A DNA stretch of 64,000 nucleotides from JBBQZU01 sp041749535 (lineage in GTDB: Bacteria > Bacteroidota > Bacteroidia > Flavobacteriales_D > Cryomorphaceae): NCBI GenBank assembly GCA_041749535.1, contig JBGTBE010000057.1, forward strand, positions 1-64,000. Direction: 5' to 3'. Below are positions 33,369 to 42,999 of the stretch, piece by piece. Made by a program: the position numbers and the translations under genes. The notes under the pieces were generated by a model. That model saw only the letters and a program-made list of their open reading frames with translations, was not told where the DNA came from and ran no database searches. Numbering within the stretch: position 1 is the first letter of the stretch; each line of letters begins with the position of its first letter.

Positions 33369-33950
33369 CTATACCTGTCCCTTTTTAATCTGAATAATAG
33401 GTTCAGGAGGCAAATAATCGCGCATAAGTTCTAAGAGTCTGTCCTGTTCCTTGCTTACAATGAGCATATCCGCATTTCGTTGTTTTAGCAATCCTTCGGC
33501 CGTCATATGTTCTAGAAGAAGTATGAGGTGGTCATAGAATCCTTTGAAATTTAATATTCCGATAGGTTTTCTATGCAAACCCAGCTGTCCCCAAGTAACC
33601 ATTTCGAAAAGTTCTTCAAGGGTTCCAAATCCACCTGGCAGAGCAATTACAGCATCTGACAATTCGTGCATTTTCAATTTTCGCTCCTGCATACTACCTA
33701 CCAACATCAATTCGGACAAGTGCTCATGTGCTATTTCTCGGGTTGTCATGAAATCTGGCAGCACCCCTATCACTTCACCACCATCAGCAAGCGCACCATC
33801 GGCTACCTTTCCCATCAGTCCTAATTTTGAGCCTCCATATATCACCCGAATTTGAGCTTTTGCAAGAAAGCCGCCCAAATCATAGGCTACTTGGGCGTAA
33901 GCTGGATCATTGCCCAGAGAAGATGCACAAAAGACCGCAATGCTTTTCAT
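33369..33950 (-). CDS. LOG family protein (TIGR00730)
   Basis: A 193-residue Rossmann-like protein with the LOG signature PGGFGTLEE and the early FCASSLGNDPAY and VIYGGSKLGLMGKVADGAL. LOG enzymes release free bases from cytokinin or adenosine monophosphates (phosphoribohydrolases) and are often mislabelled lysine decarboxylases. The start at 33950 (MKSIAVFCASS) is the family start; an upstream Met at 34016 would add a non-conserved tail. It lies downstream of a terminator and stands alone. Confidence 0.92.
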   Translation of the reverse strand: MKSIAVFCASSLGNDPAYAQVAYDLGGFLAKAQIRVIYGGSKLGLMGKVADGALADGGEVIGVLPDFMTTREIAHEHLSELMLVGSMQERKLKMHELSDAVIALPGGFGTLEELFEMVTWGQLGLHRKPIGILNFKGFYDHLILLLEHMTAEGLLKQRNADMLIVSKEQDRLLELMRDYLPPEPIIQIKKGQV

Positions 33951-34033
33951 ATCGCGAATATGCCAAGATTTTATGGATTGCACATACAGACTATGACTGA
34001 TGAGATAATATACCAAAACGTTTAGAAATAAAT

Positions 34034-34062
34034 AAAGGCAGGGAGTATAGCTCCCCGCCTTT
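34034..34062 (-). terminator. intrinsic terminator after the TonB-dependent receptor
   Basis: On the minus strand a 12-bp stem with one mismatch (34062-34051 with 34045-34034, GC-rich core) and a 5-nt loop is followed by TTATTTATTTC. It lies about 22 bp after the receptor stop. Confidence 0.85.
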
Positions 34063-34084
34063 GATACACCGCGCAGTGAACCAA

Positions 34085-36496
34085 TCAGAACTGCAATCGG
34101 TACATTACATCTGGAAAGAATCCAATTTGGTTTACGTTATTGATCTGATCAGTAACGGGATTGTAACGCTGTACAAAAATGTTCTCACGGTTGGTAACGT
34201 TTTGTAAATCAACGAAGAATTGGTGTGAGATTTTTGCTGAACGAGAGTTGATACGCACCCCAAACTTAACATCCCAACGCAGATAAGCGGGATAACGCTC
34301 ACTAAAAGCTTCATTCTCCACGAGTACTTCCCTCCCATCGTTTGCACGGGTGGCTTCAAGGTCTATGGGTGTATAAGGCCTGCCTCCCGAAGTGGTAAAC
34401 TTGGTATCGAAGGTGAGCGCGTTTCGTCCATTTTCGCCAATAGGCCATTCCTTACCTCCAAGAATATTGAATACATATCCGTTGCTGAAAGCCGTATTTC
34501 TCTCCACTTCATCACTTCCCTTATACCTGGAGTTAAAGACAGAAACAGTAGAGAGCACATAGTAATTGTTGCTAAAGAATTTCTCTATGGTTAGCTCCAT
34601 ACCGTAATTAAAACCAGTGCCTTCATTTACCAGAGAACCTCTTTCGTCAAAAGTGAATTCTCCACCTTCATTGAGCACAGAGTAGCTCGTAGGGACAGCC
34701 TCTACGGGCACGTTATAAAGAGACTGATAGTAAGCTTCTGTTTTCAGTCTCCAGCTGGAAGAAAGCTTAAAGTCATAAGCAAGTACAAAATGGTGGCTTT
34801 TGATAAATTCAAGATTTTCATTGGTCGCTTCCATTACTCCGGGGGCTACTTCTTCTTCGAGCAGAAGCACGGGTAAAGGCACCAATTGACTGTGAAGTCC
34901 GTATGCAAAAGAGATTCTTTGTTTCGGCCTGTACTGCCAACTTACAGCAGCACGTGGCTCAAGTTGAAAGTCGTTGGTAAGCTCGAAATATTGGCTATGT
35001 AACCCACCTGTAATACTAAGCTGATCGGTGAATTTATACTCTCCCTGACCGTAAAATTGGGTGAGCGGTGCAGTTGTATCTATATCGCGGGTTGTGACGA
35101 AATAGTCGGGAATACCATCTTCGTTCTCATCAGGTATTTCCGAACGTCTATCCCGGTCCTTTACGTTATTGTCCAGATCATAAAATTCCGTGATAAAGCC
35201 AGTCCTGAGATTGAATCTGGCATTATATTTTTTATTGAACTGTGATGAAACCGTATAGCGCTGCTCCGAATCACGCACTTCTACCGCTCTGTATTTATTT
35301 CCTGTAGCACTTCCTTCAGGATCGGTCAAGTAGTTGTCTTGATCGAAGTCGAGATGCATCAATGTTCCGCCAATTGTGGTTTTTATAAAGGAGTTATTGC
35401 TCAATCTCACCACATGGTTTAATCCCATCAAGCCTACTTCATTTTTTACATAACTGTCTTGACTAGGATCGGCGAAGAGATCATTTTCATCAATTTCGGA
35501 GCCTATAAAATCAATAGAGCTGCGCCCCCCCATCCCGAACAATTCGAATCTTCCCAGTTTAGACTCACCAAAATTCAGTTTGAAGGCAAGATCTTGGTAG
35601 TAAGGGGTTGCTGAAGTACCTGTGGCTGCCAGGCTGGCTATTCCGTAGCGGTAAGAAACCAAGTAGGATCCATCCTTCTTCTTGTTCATGGGCCCTTCAG
35701 CCATGAATTCTAGACCGCTGAAGGCTGAGAGCTGCGCAGTAAATTCATGTTTATCTGAATTGCCATTTCTGAATTTTACATCAAATACAGCGGCATTTGC
35801 ATTGCCATACTCAGCTGGGAAGGCACCTGTAAGAAAATCGCTGGTGCGGAGCATGTTGGTATTCAGCGCACTCACTGGCCCACCTGTTGTTCCAAGTGTT
35901 GAAAAATGATTCACAGTAGGTGTAGGCAATCCTTCTACTCTCCAGAGCAATCCGGATGGGGAGTTACCGCGAACTACAATGTCATTGCGGGAATCGTTGG
36001 CTGTACTTACTCCGGCAAAGTTTGAAGCAAGTCGTGCCACATCGTTTCTTCCTCCCGAATAGCGTGTTACTTCTTCAATACTGTATGTACGGGCACTTAC
36101 TTTGGCCATCTCATTGATCGGACGGTCTTTGTCCGCATCAGCAGAGATCACAACTTCACCTAAACTCTCCACGGATTCTATAAGTTGGACATTGATAACT
36201 GATTCCTTACCAGCTGTTACTAGTACGTTTTGAAGGGTTTGCGTCTTGTAGCCAATAAAGCGAACCACAACTGTTTGCCTGCCCACTGGTACATTTTCTA
36301 ATCGAAATTTACCTTCCATATCAGAGACTGTACCTACGAAAGGTTCAGAATTTTCGATGTAGATGTTCACTCCGGGGAGCGGGTAATCTGCTTCCAGGTC
36401 TTTCACTACACCTTTTACAACTTGACTTTGCCCTTTGGCAATAAAAGGCATCAGGAAAATGAGAAACAAATGGGCTAGAAGTATAATGCGTTTCAT
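34085..36496 (-). CDS. TonB-dependent receptor with N-terminal carboxypeptidase-regulatory-like domain
   Basis: An 803-residue outer membrane receptor. A signal peptide (ending KGQ) leads to a CarboxypepD_reg-like beta-sandwich (VVKGVVKDLEADYPLPGVNIYIE), then a plug domain from about residue 125 (VARLASNFAGV, VVRGNSPSGLLWRVEGLPTP) and a barrel to the C-terminus, ending in YRLQF with a terminal Phe. It would take up a large or scarce substrate with energy from TonB. No SusD-like lipoprotein is next to it, so a glycan role is not indicated; siderophores, metals or peptides are alternatives. The gene is divergent from the LytS/LytTR pair. Confidence 0.94.
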   Translation of the reverse strand: MKRIILLAHLFLIFLMPFIAKGQSQVVKGVVKDLEADYPLPGVNIYIENSEPFVGTVSDMEGKFRLENVPVGRQTVVVRFIGYKTQTLQNVLVTAGKESVINVQLIESVESLGEVVISADADKDRPINEMAKVSARTYSIEEVTRYSGGRNDVARLASNFAGVSTANDSRNDIVVRGNSPSGLLWRVEGLPTPTVNHFSTLGTTGGPVSALNTNMLRTSDFLTGAFPAEYGNANAAVFDVKFRNGNSDKHEFTAQLSAFSGLEFMAEGPMNKKKDGSYLVSYRYGIASLAATGTSATPYYQDLAFKLNFGESKLGRFELFGMGGRSSIDFIGSEIDENDLFADPSQDSYVKNEVGLMGLNHVVRLSNNSFIKTTIGGTLMHLDFDQDNYLTDPEGSATGNKYRAVEVRDSEQRYTVSSQFNKKYNARFNLRTGFITEFYDLDNNVKDRDRRSEIPDENEDGIPDYFVTTRDIDTTAPLTQFYGQGEYKFTDQLSITGGLHSQYFELTNDFQLEPRAAVSWQYRPKQRISFAYGLHSQLVPLPVLLLEEEVAPGVMEATNENLEFIKSHHFVLAYDFKLSSSWRLKTEAYYQSLYNVPVEAVPTSYSVLNEGGEFTFDERGSLVNEGTGFNYGMELTIEKFFSNNYYVLSTVSVFNSRYKGSDEVERNTAFSNGYVFNILGGKEWPIGENGRNALTFDTKFTTSGGRPYTPIDLEATRANDGREVLVENEAFSERYPAYLRWDVKFGVRINSRSAKISHQFFVDLQNVTNRENIFVQRYNPVTDQINNVNQIGFFPDVMYRLQF

Positions 36497-36519
36497 AGAA
36501 TTGGTTTTTTAATTTTCGT

Positions 36520-36527
36520 CAAAACTA
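36520..36527 (-). promoter_or_regulatory. candidate -7 box for the TonB-dependent receptor
   Basis: On the minus strand TAGTTTTG is an exact TAnnTTTG match, 23 nt before the ATG at 36496, a normal leader distance. No clear -33 TTTG. Confidence 0.45.
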
Positions 36528-36697
36528 TTGTCAACAATTGCTTCGGCTTGAATCATAGGCAGTGAAAGCGCGAATGAACCTGTTGAAATGATGTATTTTA
36601 TAATTGAACCACTATTCAATATTTATTATGTATTGTCTCCGTTTCATTTGGCAGTTTTAACGTTTCAATTTTATTTTTTACTGTTTTGACCCAGAGT

Positions 36698-36731
36698 TTT
36701 GGGGGGTCAGTAGATCAATTAAATACATTTG
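36698..36731 (+). promoter_or_regulatory. candidate promoter of the LytS-like kinase
   Basis: TTTG at 36698-36701, a 22-nt spacer, and TACATTTG at 36724-36731. The -7 box is exact but the spacer is at the long end. It ends 4 nt before the ATG at 36736, so the mRNA would start at or next to the start codon. Confidence 0.45.
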
Positions 36732-36735
36732 ATGG

Positions 36736-37776
36736 ATGACTATAAAAAAGATTTTTACTGAACCTTGGCCTAGAATCATAGGCATACCTATTTTAGGAGC
36801 TTTTCTATGCACAGTATTCAATGAGCCGCCCTATACTATAGATAAGCTATCCATCTCCGTTCTCATTACCGCCTTTATGTGGCAGGGCGATTACATGATT
36901 ATCATATTTTTCAGAAAAAGATGGCCTAAACTGCAGGATACCCAAATTCGGATTTTAACCACCATCGCCTGTGTGGCAGTGTATAACTCGGTGATGGATT
37001 ACACCCTTTGCAGCACCTTAAATTCTCTTACAAGCTGGAAATACGATGTACTTGAAAGTGGAGCGGGATTTTATATTCTCAAGAATCTTGGAATCACCTT
37101 CATCGTTGGAACCCTGTATGAAGCGGGCTATTTCTTTGAGCGATGGAGAATTCAGACCGTCGAAACTGAAGAAATCAAGAACAGGCAATTGAGAACAGAG
37201 CTCGATGTGCTCAAAAGTCAACTCTCACCGCACTTCCTGTTCAACAGCCTGAACACCTTGATAGCGCTGATACATGAAAATCCACAACAAGCTGCGAAAT
37301 TTACAGAGAAACTGAGCAACGTTTACCGTTATACGCTTGCGCACAGAGACAGGGAAGTGGTGAGGCTCAGCACTGAGCTGGAGTTTGCCGAAGCGTATTT
37401 CTATTTGTTGAAGATGAGGTTTGAAGAAGGGCTTCAACTAAAAATAGACGTTCCCCTTGAATGTAAGAGTATGTATATAGCCCCACTTACGATCCAATTG
37501 TTAATGGAGAATGTAGTAAAACACAACATCCTTTCCGTGCACAAACCATTACATATCGATATATATTGTGAGAATGGACTCAACATTATCGTCAGAAACA
37601 ATTACCAACCCAGGTCTACCCCATCTGAATCAACAAATCTAGGATTGAGTAATATAAAGAAGAGATATATGCACCTGAGTAACCGAGAAGTTGACATTAT
37701 TCGCAGCTGTGAATACTTCATGGTAGCTATCCCACTTATTGCAGTGGAATCCACCAACCACATATTGATTGATTGA
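36736..37776 (+). CDS. LytS-type sensor histidine kinase
   Basis: A 346-residue membrane kinase. The N-terminal 130 residues hold about four hydrophobic segments; a short linker leads to the His_kinase (PF06580-type) domain with phospho-acceptor H166 in LSPHFLFNSLNTL, the N-box LLMENVVKHNI, and a weak G-box NLGLSNIKKRY. It lacks an extracellular sensor domain, so it may sense membrane state or a membrane partner. It is followed 2 bp later by its LytTR regulator and shares an upstream region with a TonB-dependent receptor. Confidence 0.9.
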   Translation: MTIKKIFTEPWPRIIGIPILGAFLCTVFNEPPYTIDKLSISVLITAFMWQGDYMIIIFFRKRWPKLQDTQIRILTTIACVAVYNSVMDYTLCSTLNSLTSWKYDVLESGAGFYILKNLGITFIVGTLYEAGYFFERWRIQTVETEEIKNRQLRTELDVLKSQLSPHFLFNSLNTLIALIHENPQQAAKFTEKLSNVYRYTLAHRDREVVRLSTELEFAEAYFYLLKMRFEEGLQLKIDVPLECKSMYIAPLTIQLLMENVVKHNILSVHKPLHIDIYCENGLNIIVRNNYQPRSTPSESTNLGLSNIKKRYMHLSNREVDIIRSCEYFMVAIPLIAVESTNHILID

Positions 37777-37778
37777 CT

Positions 37779-38561
37779 ATGCGCGTATTAATTATTGAAG
37801 ACGAGGCTCCTGCTTATAGACGCTTGCAAACAATACTGGGAGAAAATCATCCCGATTTTGAAATCATCGACGTGTTGGACTCTGTAAGCGAGTCGGTAAA
37901 ATGGTTTCAAAATCATCAATGTCCTGATTTAATCTTTAGCGACATACAGCTTAGCGATGGAATCAGTTTCGACATTTACAAAACGGTTGAAATTCGATGT
38001 CCTATCATTTTCACCACTGCCTTCGATGAATATATGCTCGATGCTTTCAAAACAAATGGAATAGACTACCTCCTAAAACCAATAGAAGCAAAGGACCTGA
38101 ACCGCAGCGTGGAGAAATTCAAATCATTGGCCCAAAATACAACAGTTGTGCAGCCCGAAATATCAGATCTCATAAAGGCTTTTTCATTCAAAGCACGAAG
38201 ATACAAAGGCCGTTTCTTGGTGAAGCTGGGCGCCAAACTTATTCCTATAGACGTGTCTGAGATACGGTATTTCTACCACTCTGACGGGAATACTGAAATT
38301 TTTCATAACAGTGGAAAGCGTTACATCATTGACCCGCCACTCGATGAATTGGAGAAGCAACTCGATCCTGATTTGTTTTTCAGATTGAATAGAAAAATAC
38401 TGTGTAATATCCAAGCAGTAGGTCCTATACATCAGTATTTCAAGGGGAAATTGAAAGTAATTCTCACACCACCTTGCCCTGATGATGCACTGGTGAGTAG
38501 GGAGAAAGCACGCTTATTCAAAAGTTGGATGGAAGGATCGAACGAAGCTGATACTAAATAA
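37779..38561 (+). CDS. LytTR family response regulator
   Basis: A 260-residue regulator. The receiver domain (1-120) has the acidic pocket EDE at 7-9, phospho-acceptor D55 in LIFSDIQL, and the late Lys in YLLKPIE. The LytTR DNA-binding domain spans about 155-255 (RFLVKLGAKLIPIDVSEIRYFYHSDGN shortened, then FFRLNRKILCNI). The ATG at 37779 is used; a TTG two codons earlier would overlap the kinase stop. It pairs with the upstream LytS-like kinase. Its targets are unknown; the divergent receptor gene is one candidate. It overlaps the next convergent gene by 8 bp. Confidence 0.93.
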   Translation: MRVLIIEDEAPAYRRLQTILGENHPDFEIIDVLDSVSESVKWFQNHQCPDLIFSDIQLSDGISFDIYKTVEIRCPIIFTTAFDEYMLDAFKTNGIDYLLKPIEAKDLNRSVEKFKSLAQNTTVVQPEISDLIKAFSFKARRYKGRFLVKLGAKLIPIDVSEIRYFYHSDGNTEIFHNSGKRYIIDPPLDELEKQLDPDLFFRLNRKILCNIQAVGPIHQYFKGKLKVILTPPCPDDALVSREKARLFKSWMEGSNEADTK

Positions 38562-39648
38562 CCGATTTGTAAACGTTCAGCACTTTTGATGCCATCTCTG
38601 TTTGAGTGAATCCTAGTGCCTTTTTGTGCCCGGCATTTCCAAACTTTGATGATATATTTTCGTCATTCAGCAATGCCAGGACATTAGATGCCAATATGCC
38701 ACTGTCTTTTACTTCTGCAAGAAATCCTGTGACACCATCTTCTACAAGTTCCGGTATTCCACCAGCACAAGTTGCTACCACTGGCAGGCCATTGTACATG
38801 GCATCAATGATAGAAGTGCCGAGGCCTTCGGTGATGGAAGTAATCAAGAAGACATCAATTTCTCTAAGCAAGTTAGGAATGTCATTTCTAAAGCCGGTAA
38901 AAGTAACCTTGCTGCTTATACCTAACTTCTCAGAATATTCTCTTAATTCCTGCTTAAGCTCACCATCGCCTATAGCTAGAAAATGTACGTTATCATTTGA
39001 TGCGAGCACGATAGCTGCTGTGTCCAAGAAGGTGAAGTAATCCTTATGTGGTGCAAGTGCTGCAACGTTTGCCACAAGCTTATATCCCGCGGGTATGCCA
39101 TACAGTTGATGCAGATAACCCGTTGGTGCATTGCCATGAAAACGGCTAAAATCAATTCCACTATGTACGGTCACTACCCTGCTCGGCGCTACTACCACTT
39201 CACTTACCATTTTCCTGATGGCTTCCGACACGCAAATAATACTTCTCACCTGCCGGTGGTTATATTTGGACAGTGCCAACCCCGATGACTTGATAGGAAA
39301 GTCGACTCGCCTGTGCACTACAACAGGTATACTCAAGCCCATCAATATTGAAAGATACACTATGCTCATGCCCTTTCCGCTATGCGCGTGCACCAATTGA
39401 ATGCCTTCTTTGGAGCAAATGGTTTTAAGTTTCCAGGCAGATTGAACATCAAGCCCATTTCCAAATCCGAGTGAATAATGAGTGATTTTATTTTCAACGC
39501 ACCATTGCTCAAACGCAGAACCAATTCTTACTGCAACAACAATTTTCACTTGTTGCCTTAACGCTTCTTCGATAAGATATGCGAGCTGCTGCTCCCCTCC
39601 CCTCCATGAGCGCTCTGTACTTATTTGCAGAACCTTCAGAAATTCCAT
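38554..39648 (-). CDS. glycosyltransferase family 4 protein
   Basis: A 364-residue GT-B glycosyltransferase. The start MEFLKVLQISTERSWRGGEQQLAYL is the GT4 type donor/acceptor loop, VHAHSGKG lies near residue 100, and VHSGIDFSRF marks the interdomain segment. The usual EX7E motif appears as E-x7-D (TEGLGTSIIDAM), a conservative change of the second acid. It would transfer a sugar from a nucleotide sugar in cell envelope glycan synthesis. An upstream Met (39693) is possible but adds an atypical tail. It converges with the LytTR gene. Confidence 0.9.
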   Translation of the reverse strand: MEFLKVLQISTERSWRGGEQQLAYLIEEALRQQVKIVVAVRIGSAFEQWCVENKITHYSLGFGNGLDVQSAWKLKTICSKEGIQLVHAHSGKGMSIVYLSILMGLSIPVVVHRRVDFPIKSSGLALSKYNHRQVRSIICVSEAIRKMVSEVVVAPSRVVTVHSGIDFSRFHGNAPTGYLHQLYGIPAGYKLVANVAALAPHKDYFTFLDTAAIVLASNDNVHFLAIGDGELKQELREYSEKLGISSKVTFTGFRNDIPNLLREIDVFLITSITEGLGTSIIDAMYNGLPVVATCAGGIPELVEDGVTGFLAEVKDSGILASNVLALLNDENISSKFGNAGHKKALGFTQTEMASKVLNVYKSVI

Positions 39649-39754
39649 GTTGGGCAAAGGTCTAAGAATTTGTGAAATGTGTACAAATGGCATTTGAACG
39701 AAACCAAGCCCTTGAAGCTTCCGTACAAAACTACGCTATACAGAGGAACAAAGA

Positions 39755-41572
39755 ATGCAAGGGAAATCTACACAATCCATTATTGGAGCGCTGTTTATTT
39801 GCGCGATTATTCACACAAGCCAGGCTCAGTTGGTAGTTCACACAGACCATCTTGGAGCGGGTCATAACGAAGGAATTGGGGTAACAACCAGCAGTGACTT
39901 TACCAGAAATGGCTGGGCTCACAATGCTATTGGTATGCGCACCATAGACGGTGGTGGTCTCGATGCAAAGCGCATGGAAGCCTCCAGGTTTCTTTCACAA
40001 GCTGCATTCGGTGGCCGGCCCGATGAAATAAATTTACTTGCAGAAAACAACGACTTTGAAGGTTGGATAGACTGGCAAACGACCCTGCCCAGAACAGATA
40101 TGATGGCACTCACCCAACAAGTGACCCAGCAAGCCAAGAATGCCCACATACAATCTGGGGGCAGTGCCAATTCCTTTATAGCCAATTCTAGGCTATTTCA
40201 GTATGCATGGTGGCAAGCAAAACTCACCAAGCAAGACGTATTGCGCCTAAGAGTAGCAGCGGCTTTCAGCGAAATTCTGGTCATCTCAACAATTGGAAAT
40301 ATTCGCAATGAGAATGTGGCCTTTGCTTCGTATTACGATGTCTTGCTGAAAAATGCCTTTGGGAACTATAGAGCAATGCTTAAGGAAGTGACGCTACATC
40401 CGGCTATGGGCGTATATCTCACACATTTCAGAAACCCTAAAACCAACACTGCCGAGAATACCTTCCCTGACGAAAACTACGCGAGGGAAATTCTTCAGCT
40501 ATTCAGCATTGGTCTGGTGCAACTCAACAATGACGGAACACCAATTCTTGATGGCAATGGAAACGAAATACCCACATATACACCAGAGGATATACGTCAA
40601 TTGGCTAAGGTATTCACAGGCCTTGGTGCTGGAGGTATTACAACTGACGCAGCCAATAACGGAAACACAGTAAGTTTTACCATTACCAGAAATAACCTGG
40701 ACTACACGGTGCCCATGAAAATGTACAATTACGAGCACGAATCTGGCAGCAAACAGATACTTGGAAGCACCATTCCCGGTGGCCTTTCCGGAATGGAAGA
40801 TATTGATGCCGCGCTCGAAATTATCATGAACCACCAGAACACAGCACCATTCGTATCGAAAAAACTCATTCAACAACTTGTAAAATCAAATCCATCGCCT
40901 GCTTATGTTTCAGATGTGGCTGATGTATTCAACAACGATGATGATGGAGTGCGGGGAAACTTAAAATCGGTAATTAAAGCCATATTGCTACACCCAGAAG
41001 CAAGGGAATGCCTTTGGCAAACAGATCCAACCAGCGGAAAACTCCGCAATCCTACACAGCGGTACCTGCATTTTGCGAAAGCAATGCAGTTACTTGCACC
41101 AAATGGGGTTTATTGGACTACAGGTGTGAGTTTCGATTTCAGAAACAACCACTTACCTATGAATTCGCCTAGTGTGTTTAATTTTTACCTTCCTGAACAT
41201 CAGCCACCCGGCCCCATTCGGAACGAAAATCTTACCGCTCCTGAATTTCAAATTTTCAATGCTACAACCAGTATAGGCTACGTTAACGAAGTGGACACGT
41301 GGACACGTCTTGGCAACATGTTCTCCGTTGCAGAGCTTTCGCAGAACGTAACACTTAATAAACCTCACTACCATTTGATGGCATCGGATCCTGAGGTATT
41401 GGTCAACCACCTCGATGTTGTGTTGTGCCACGGAAACCTCTCTCACGAAACCAGAGAAATAGTGAGAAATGCACTAGAAGGGCTTGGAACATCCACGGAA
41501 AACCTGAGTCAAAGGCTCGAAATTGCTGCCTTTCTAATCATGATTAGCCCCGAATACACAATCTTAAAATAA
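39755..41572 (+). CDS. DUF1800 family secreted protein
   Basis: A 605-residue protein with a signal peptide (ending TSQAQ). From about residue 72 (MEASRFLSQAAFGGRPDEI) it follows the DUF1800 pattern: QLKNAFGNYRAML-like start, TFPDENYAREILQLFSIGLVQLN, EDIRQLAKVFTGLG, HESGSKQILG and FVSKKLIQQLVKSNPSPAYV. DUF1800 genes are typically next to DUF1501 genes, as here, but the function is unproven. The gene heads a three-gene unit with 12 bp and 2 bp gaps. Confidence 0.92.
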   Translation: MQGKSTQSIIGALFICAIIHTSQAQLVVHTDHLGAGHNEGIGVTTSSDFTRNGWAHNAIGMRTIDGGGLDAKRMEASRFLSQAAFGGRPDEINLLAENNDFEGWIDWQTTLPRTDMMALTQQVTQQAKNAHIQSGGSANSFIANSRLFQYAWWQAKLTKQDVLRLRVAAAFSEILVISTIGNIRNENVAFASYYDVLLKNAFGNYRAMLKEVTLHPAMGVYLTHFRNPKTNTAENTFPDENYAREILQLFSIGLVQLNNDGTPILDGNGNEIPTYTPEDIRQLAKVFTGLGAGGITTDAANNGNTVSFTITRNNLDYTVPMKMYNYEHESGSKQILGSTIPGGLSGMEDIDAALEIIMNHQNTAPFVSKKLIQQLVKSNPSPAYVSDVADVFNNDDDGVRGNLKSVIKAILLHPEARECLWQTDPTSGKLRNPTQRYLHFAKAMQLLAPNGVYWTTGVSFDFRNNHLPMNSPSVFNFYLPEHQPPGPIRNENLTAPEFQIFNATTSIGYVNEVDTWTRLGNMFSVAELSQNVTLNKPHYHLMASDPEVLVNHLDVVLCHGNLSHETREIVRNALEGLGTSTENLSQRLEIAAFLIMISPEYTILK

Positions 41573-41584
41573 ACCCCAAGGAAG

Positions 41585-42997
41585 ATGACACCAGAAAGAA
41601 GCCCCGGCATAAGCCGAAGAAAATTTATTGCTACAACAGGTTGTGCTGCCGTGGGAGTTACAACACTGTTTTCATCACTCATCAATATGCGCGCTGTTGC
41701 AGCTGCGGCCTTAGATAAAAAGGCTGAAGCTTCTGGTGAGTACAAAGCAATGGTGTGCATACTACTCAATGGAGGCGCTGACTCTCACAACATGCTGGTG
41801 CCGAGAAGTGCGGAAGCATGGGGGCAATATGCAGTAACAAGAGGGAACCTCGCAATACCACAATCAGAGATACTCCAACTCAATCACAATCCACTCAACG
41901 GCCACAGTTATGGTGTGCACCCTCTTATGCCTGAAGTGAGCGACCTCTTCAACAGTGGGAAACTTTCTTTCATTTCCAACGTGGGTACTCTGGTAGAACC
42001 TGTTACGAAGGCACAATATCTGGCGAACAACAAAGCGCTTCCACTGGGCCTATTCTCCCACAGCGACCAGTCAAAGCACTGGCAAACAGGTAGACCGGCT
42101 GATAGAAAATCATTTGGTTGGGGAGGGAGAATTGCTGACTTGGTTCAGAGCCAGAACCAGAACAACTTGATCTCCATGAACATTTCTCTAGATGGAAGCA
42201 ACCAATTTCAAATGGGTGCGGAGAATGTAGAGTTTTCTATAAGACCCACAGGTACAGCCGGCATCAGCGGCTACGGCACCAATAACATCTACCACGAACT
42301 TCGCGACGCCGCCATCAACAATCTCCTGGACAAGGAATACCAGGATATTTATGAGAAGACCTACATCTCCACACTGAAAAATGCAAAACAAGGTACTGAA
42401 GCGTTGCAACAAGCATTGAGCGCACAAGGCCAATTAAATACAAGCTTTTCGAGCGCTGCGTTCTCTCAAAAACTCAAAACCATTGCAGAGATCATTAATG
42501 CCAGAGAAACACTTGGTTTTGCACGACAAACTTTCTTCGTGAATTTTGCTGGCTGGGATCACCACGATGATACCCTTGACTCTCAACTCACCATGTTGCC
42601 GGAACTCAGCAAAGGGCTGGCCGAATTCAATGCAGCCCTTGAAGAAATGGGTGTTGCAACTGGTGTAACCACTTTTACAATTTCGGACTTCGGTCGCACC
42701 CTGACTTCAAATGGTAATGGCTCTGACCATGCCTGGGGCGGCAACATGCTTGTAATGGGTGGTTCAGTCAATGGTGGTCAAATATTTGGAGATTACCCTC
42801 TGCTAAGCATGGACAATGAATGGATGCTGCCAAGAGGTGTGATTATTCCTACCACATCGTCTACCGAGTATATGGCTGAATTGGCACTTTGGTTTGGAAT
42901 AAGTCCTTCTGATGTTGGTGATATATTTCCTGACATTATCAATTTCACAAATAATCCAGGTGCATACCCCATTGGATTCATGAACTCAGGCATATAA
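41585..42997 (+). CDS. DUF1501 protein with Tat-type signal
   Basis: A 470-residue protein. The N-terminus carries a twin-arginine motif SRRKFI before a hydrophobic run, as is usual for DUF1501 proteins, so it is exported in a folded state by the Tat route. The body has ILLNGGADSHNMLVPR, GLFSHSDQSKHWQTG and DFGRTLTSNGNGSDHAWGG, which place it in the alkaline-phosphatase/sulfatase-like fold of the family. It may act with the DUF1800 protein upstream on a surface substrate; the reaction is not known. Confidence 0.93.
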   Translation: MTPERSPGISRRKFIATTGCAAVGVTTLFSSLINMRAVAAAALDKKAEASGEYKAMVCILLNGGADSHNMLVPRSAEAWGQYAVTRGNLAIPQSEILQLNHNPLNGHSYGVHPLMPEVSDLFNSGKLSFISNVGTLVEPVTKAQYLANNKALPLGLFSHSDQSKHWQTGRPADRKSFGWGGRIADLVQSQNQNNLISMNISLDGSNQFQMGAENVEFSIRPTGTAGISGYGTNNIYHELRDAAINNLLDKEYQDIYEKTYISTLKNAKQGTEALQQALSAQGQLNTSFSSAAFSQKLKTIAEIINARETLGFARQTFFVNFAGWDHHDDTLDSQLTMLPELSKGLAEFNAALEEMGVATGVTTFTISDFGRTLTSNGNGSDHAWGGNMLVMGGSVNGGQIFGDYPLLSMDNEWMLPRGVIIPTTSSTEYMAELALWFGISPSDVGDIFPDIINFTNNPGAYPIGFMNSGI

Positions 42998-42999
42998 AC

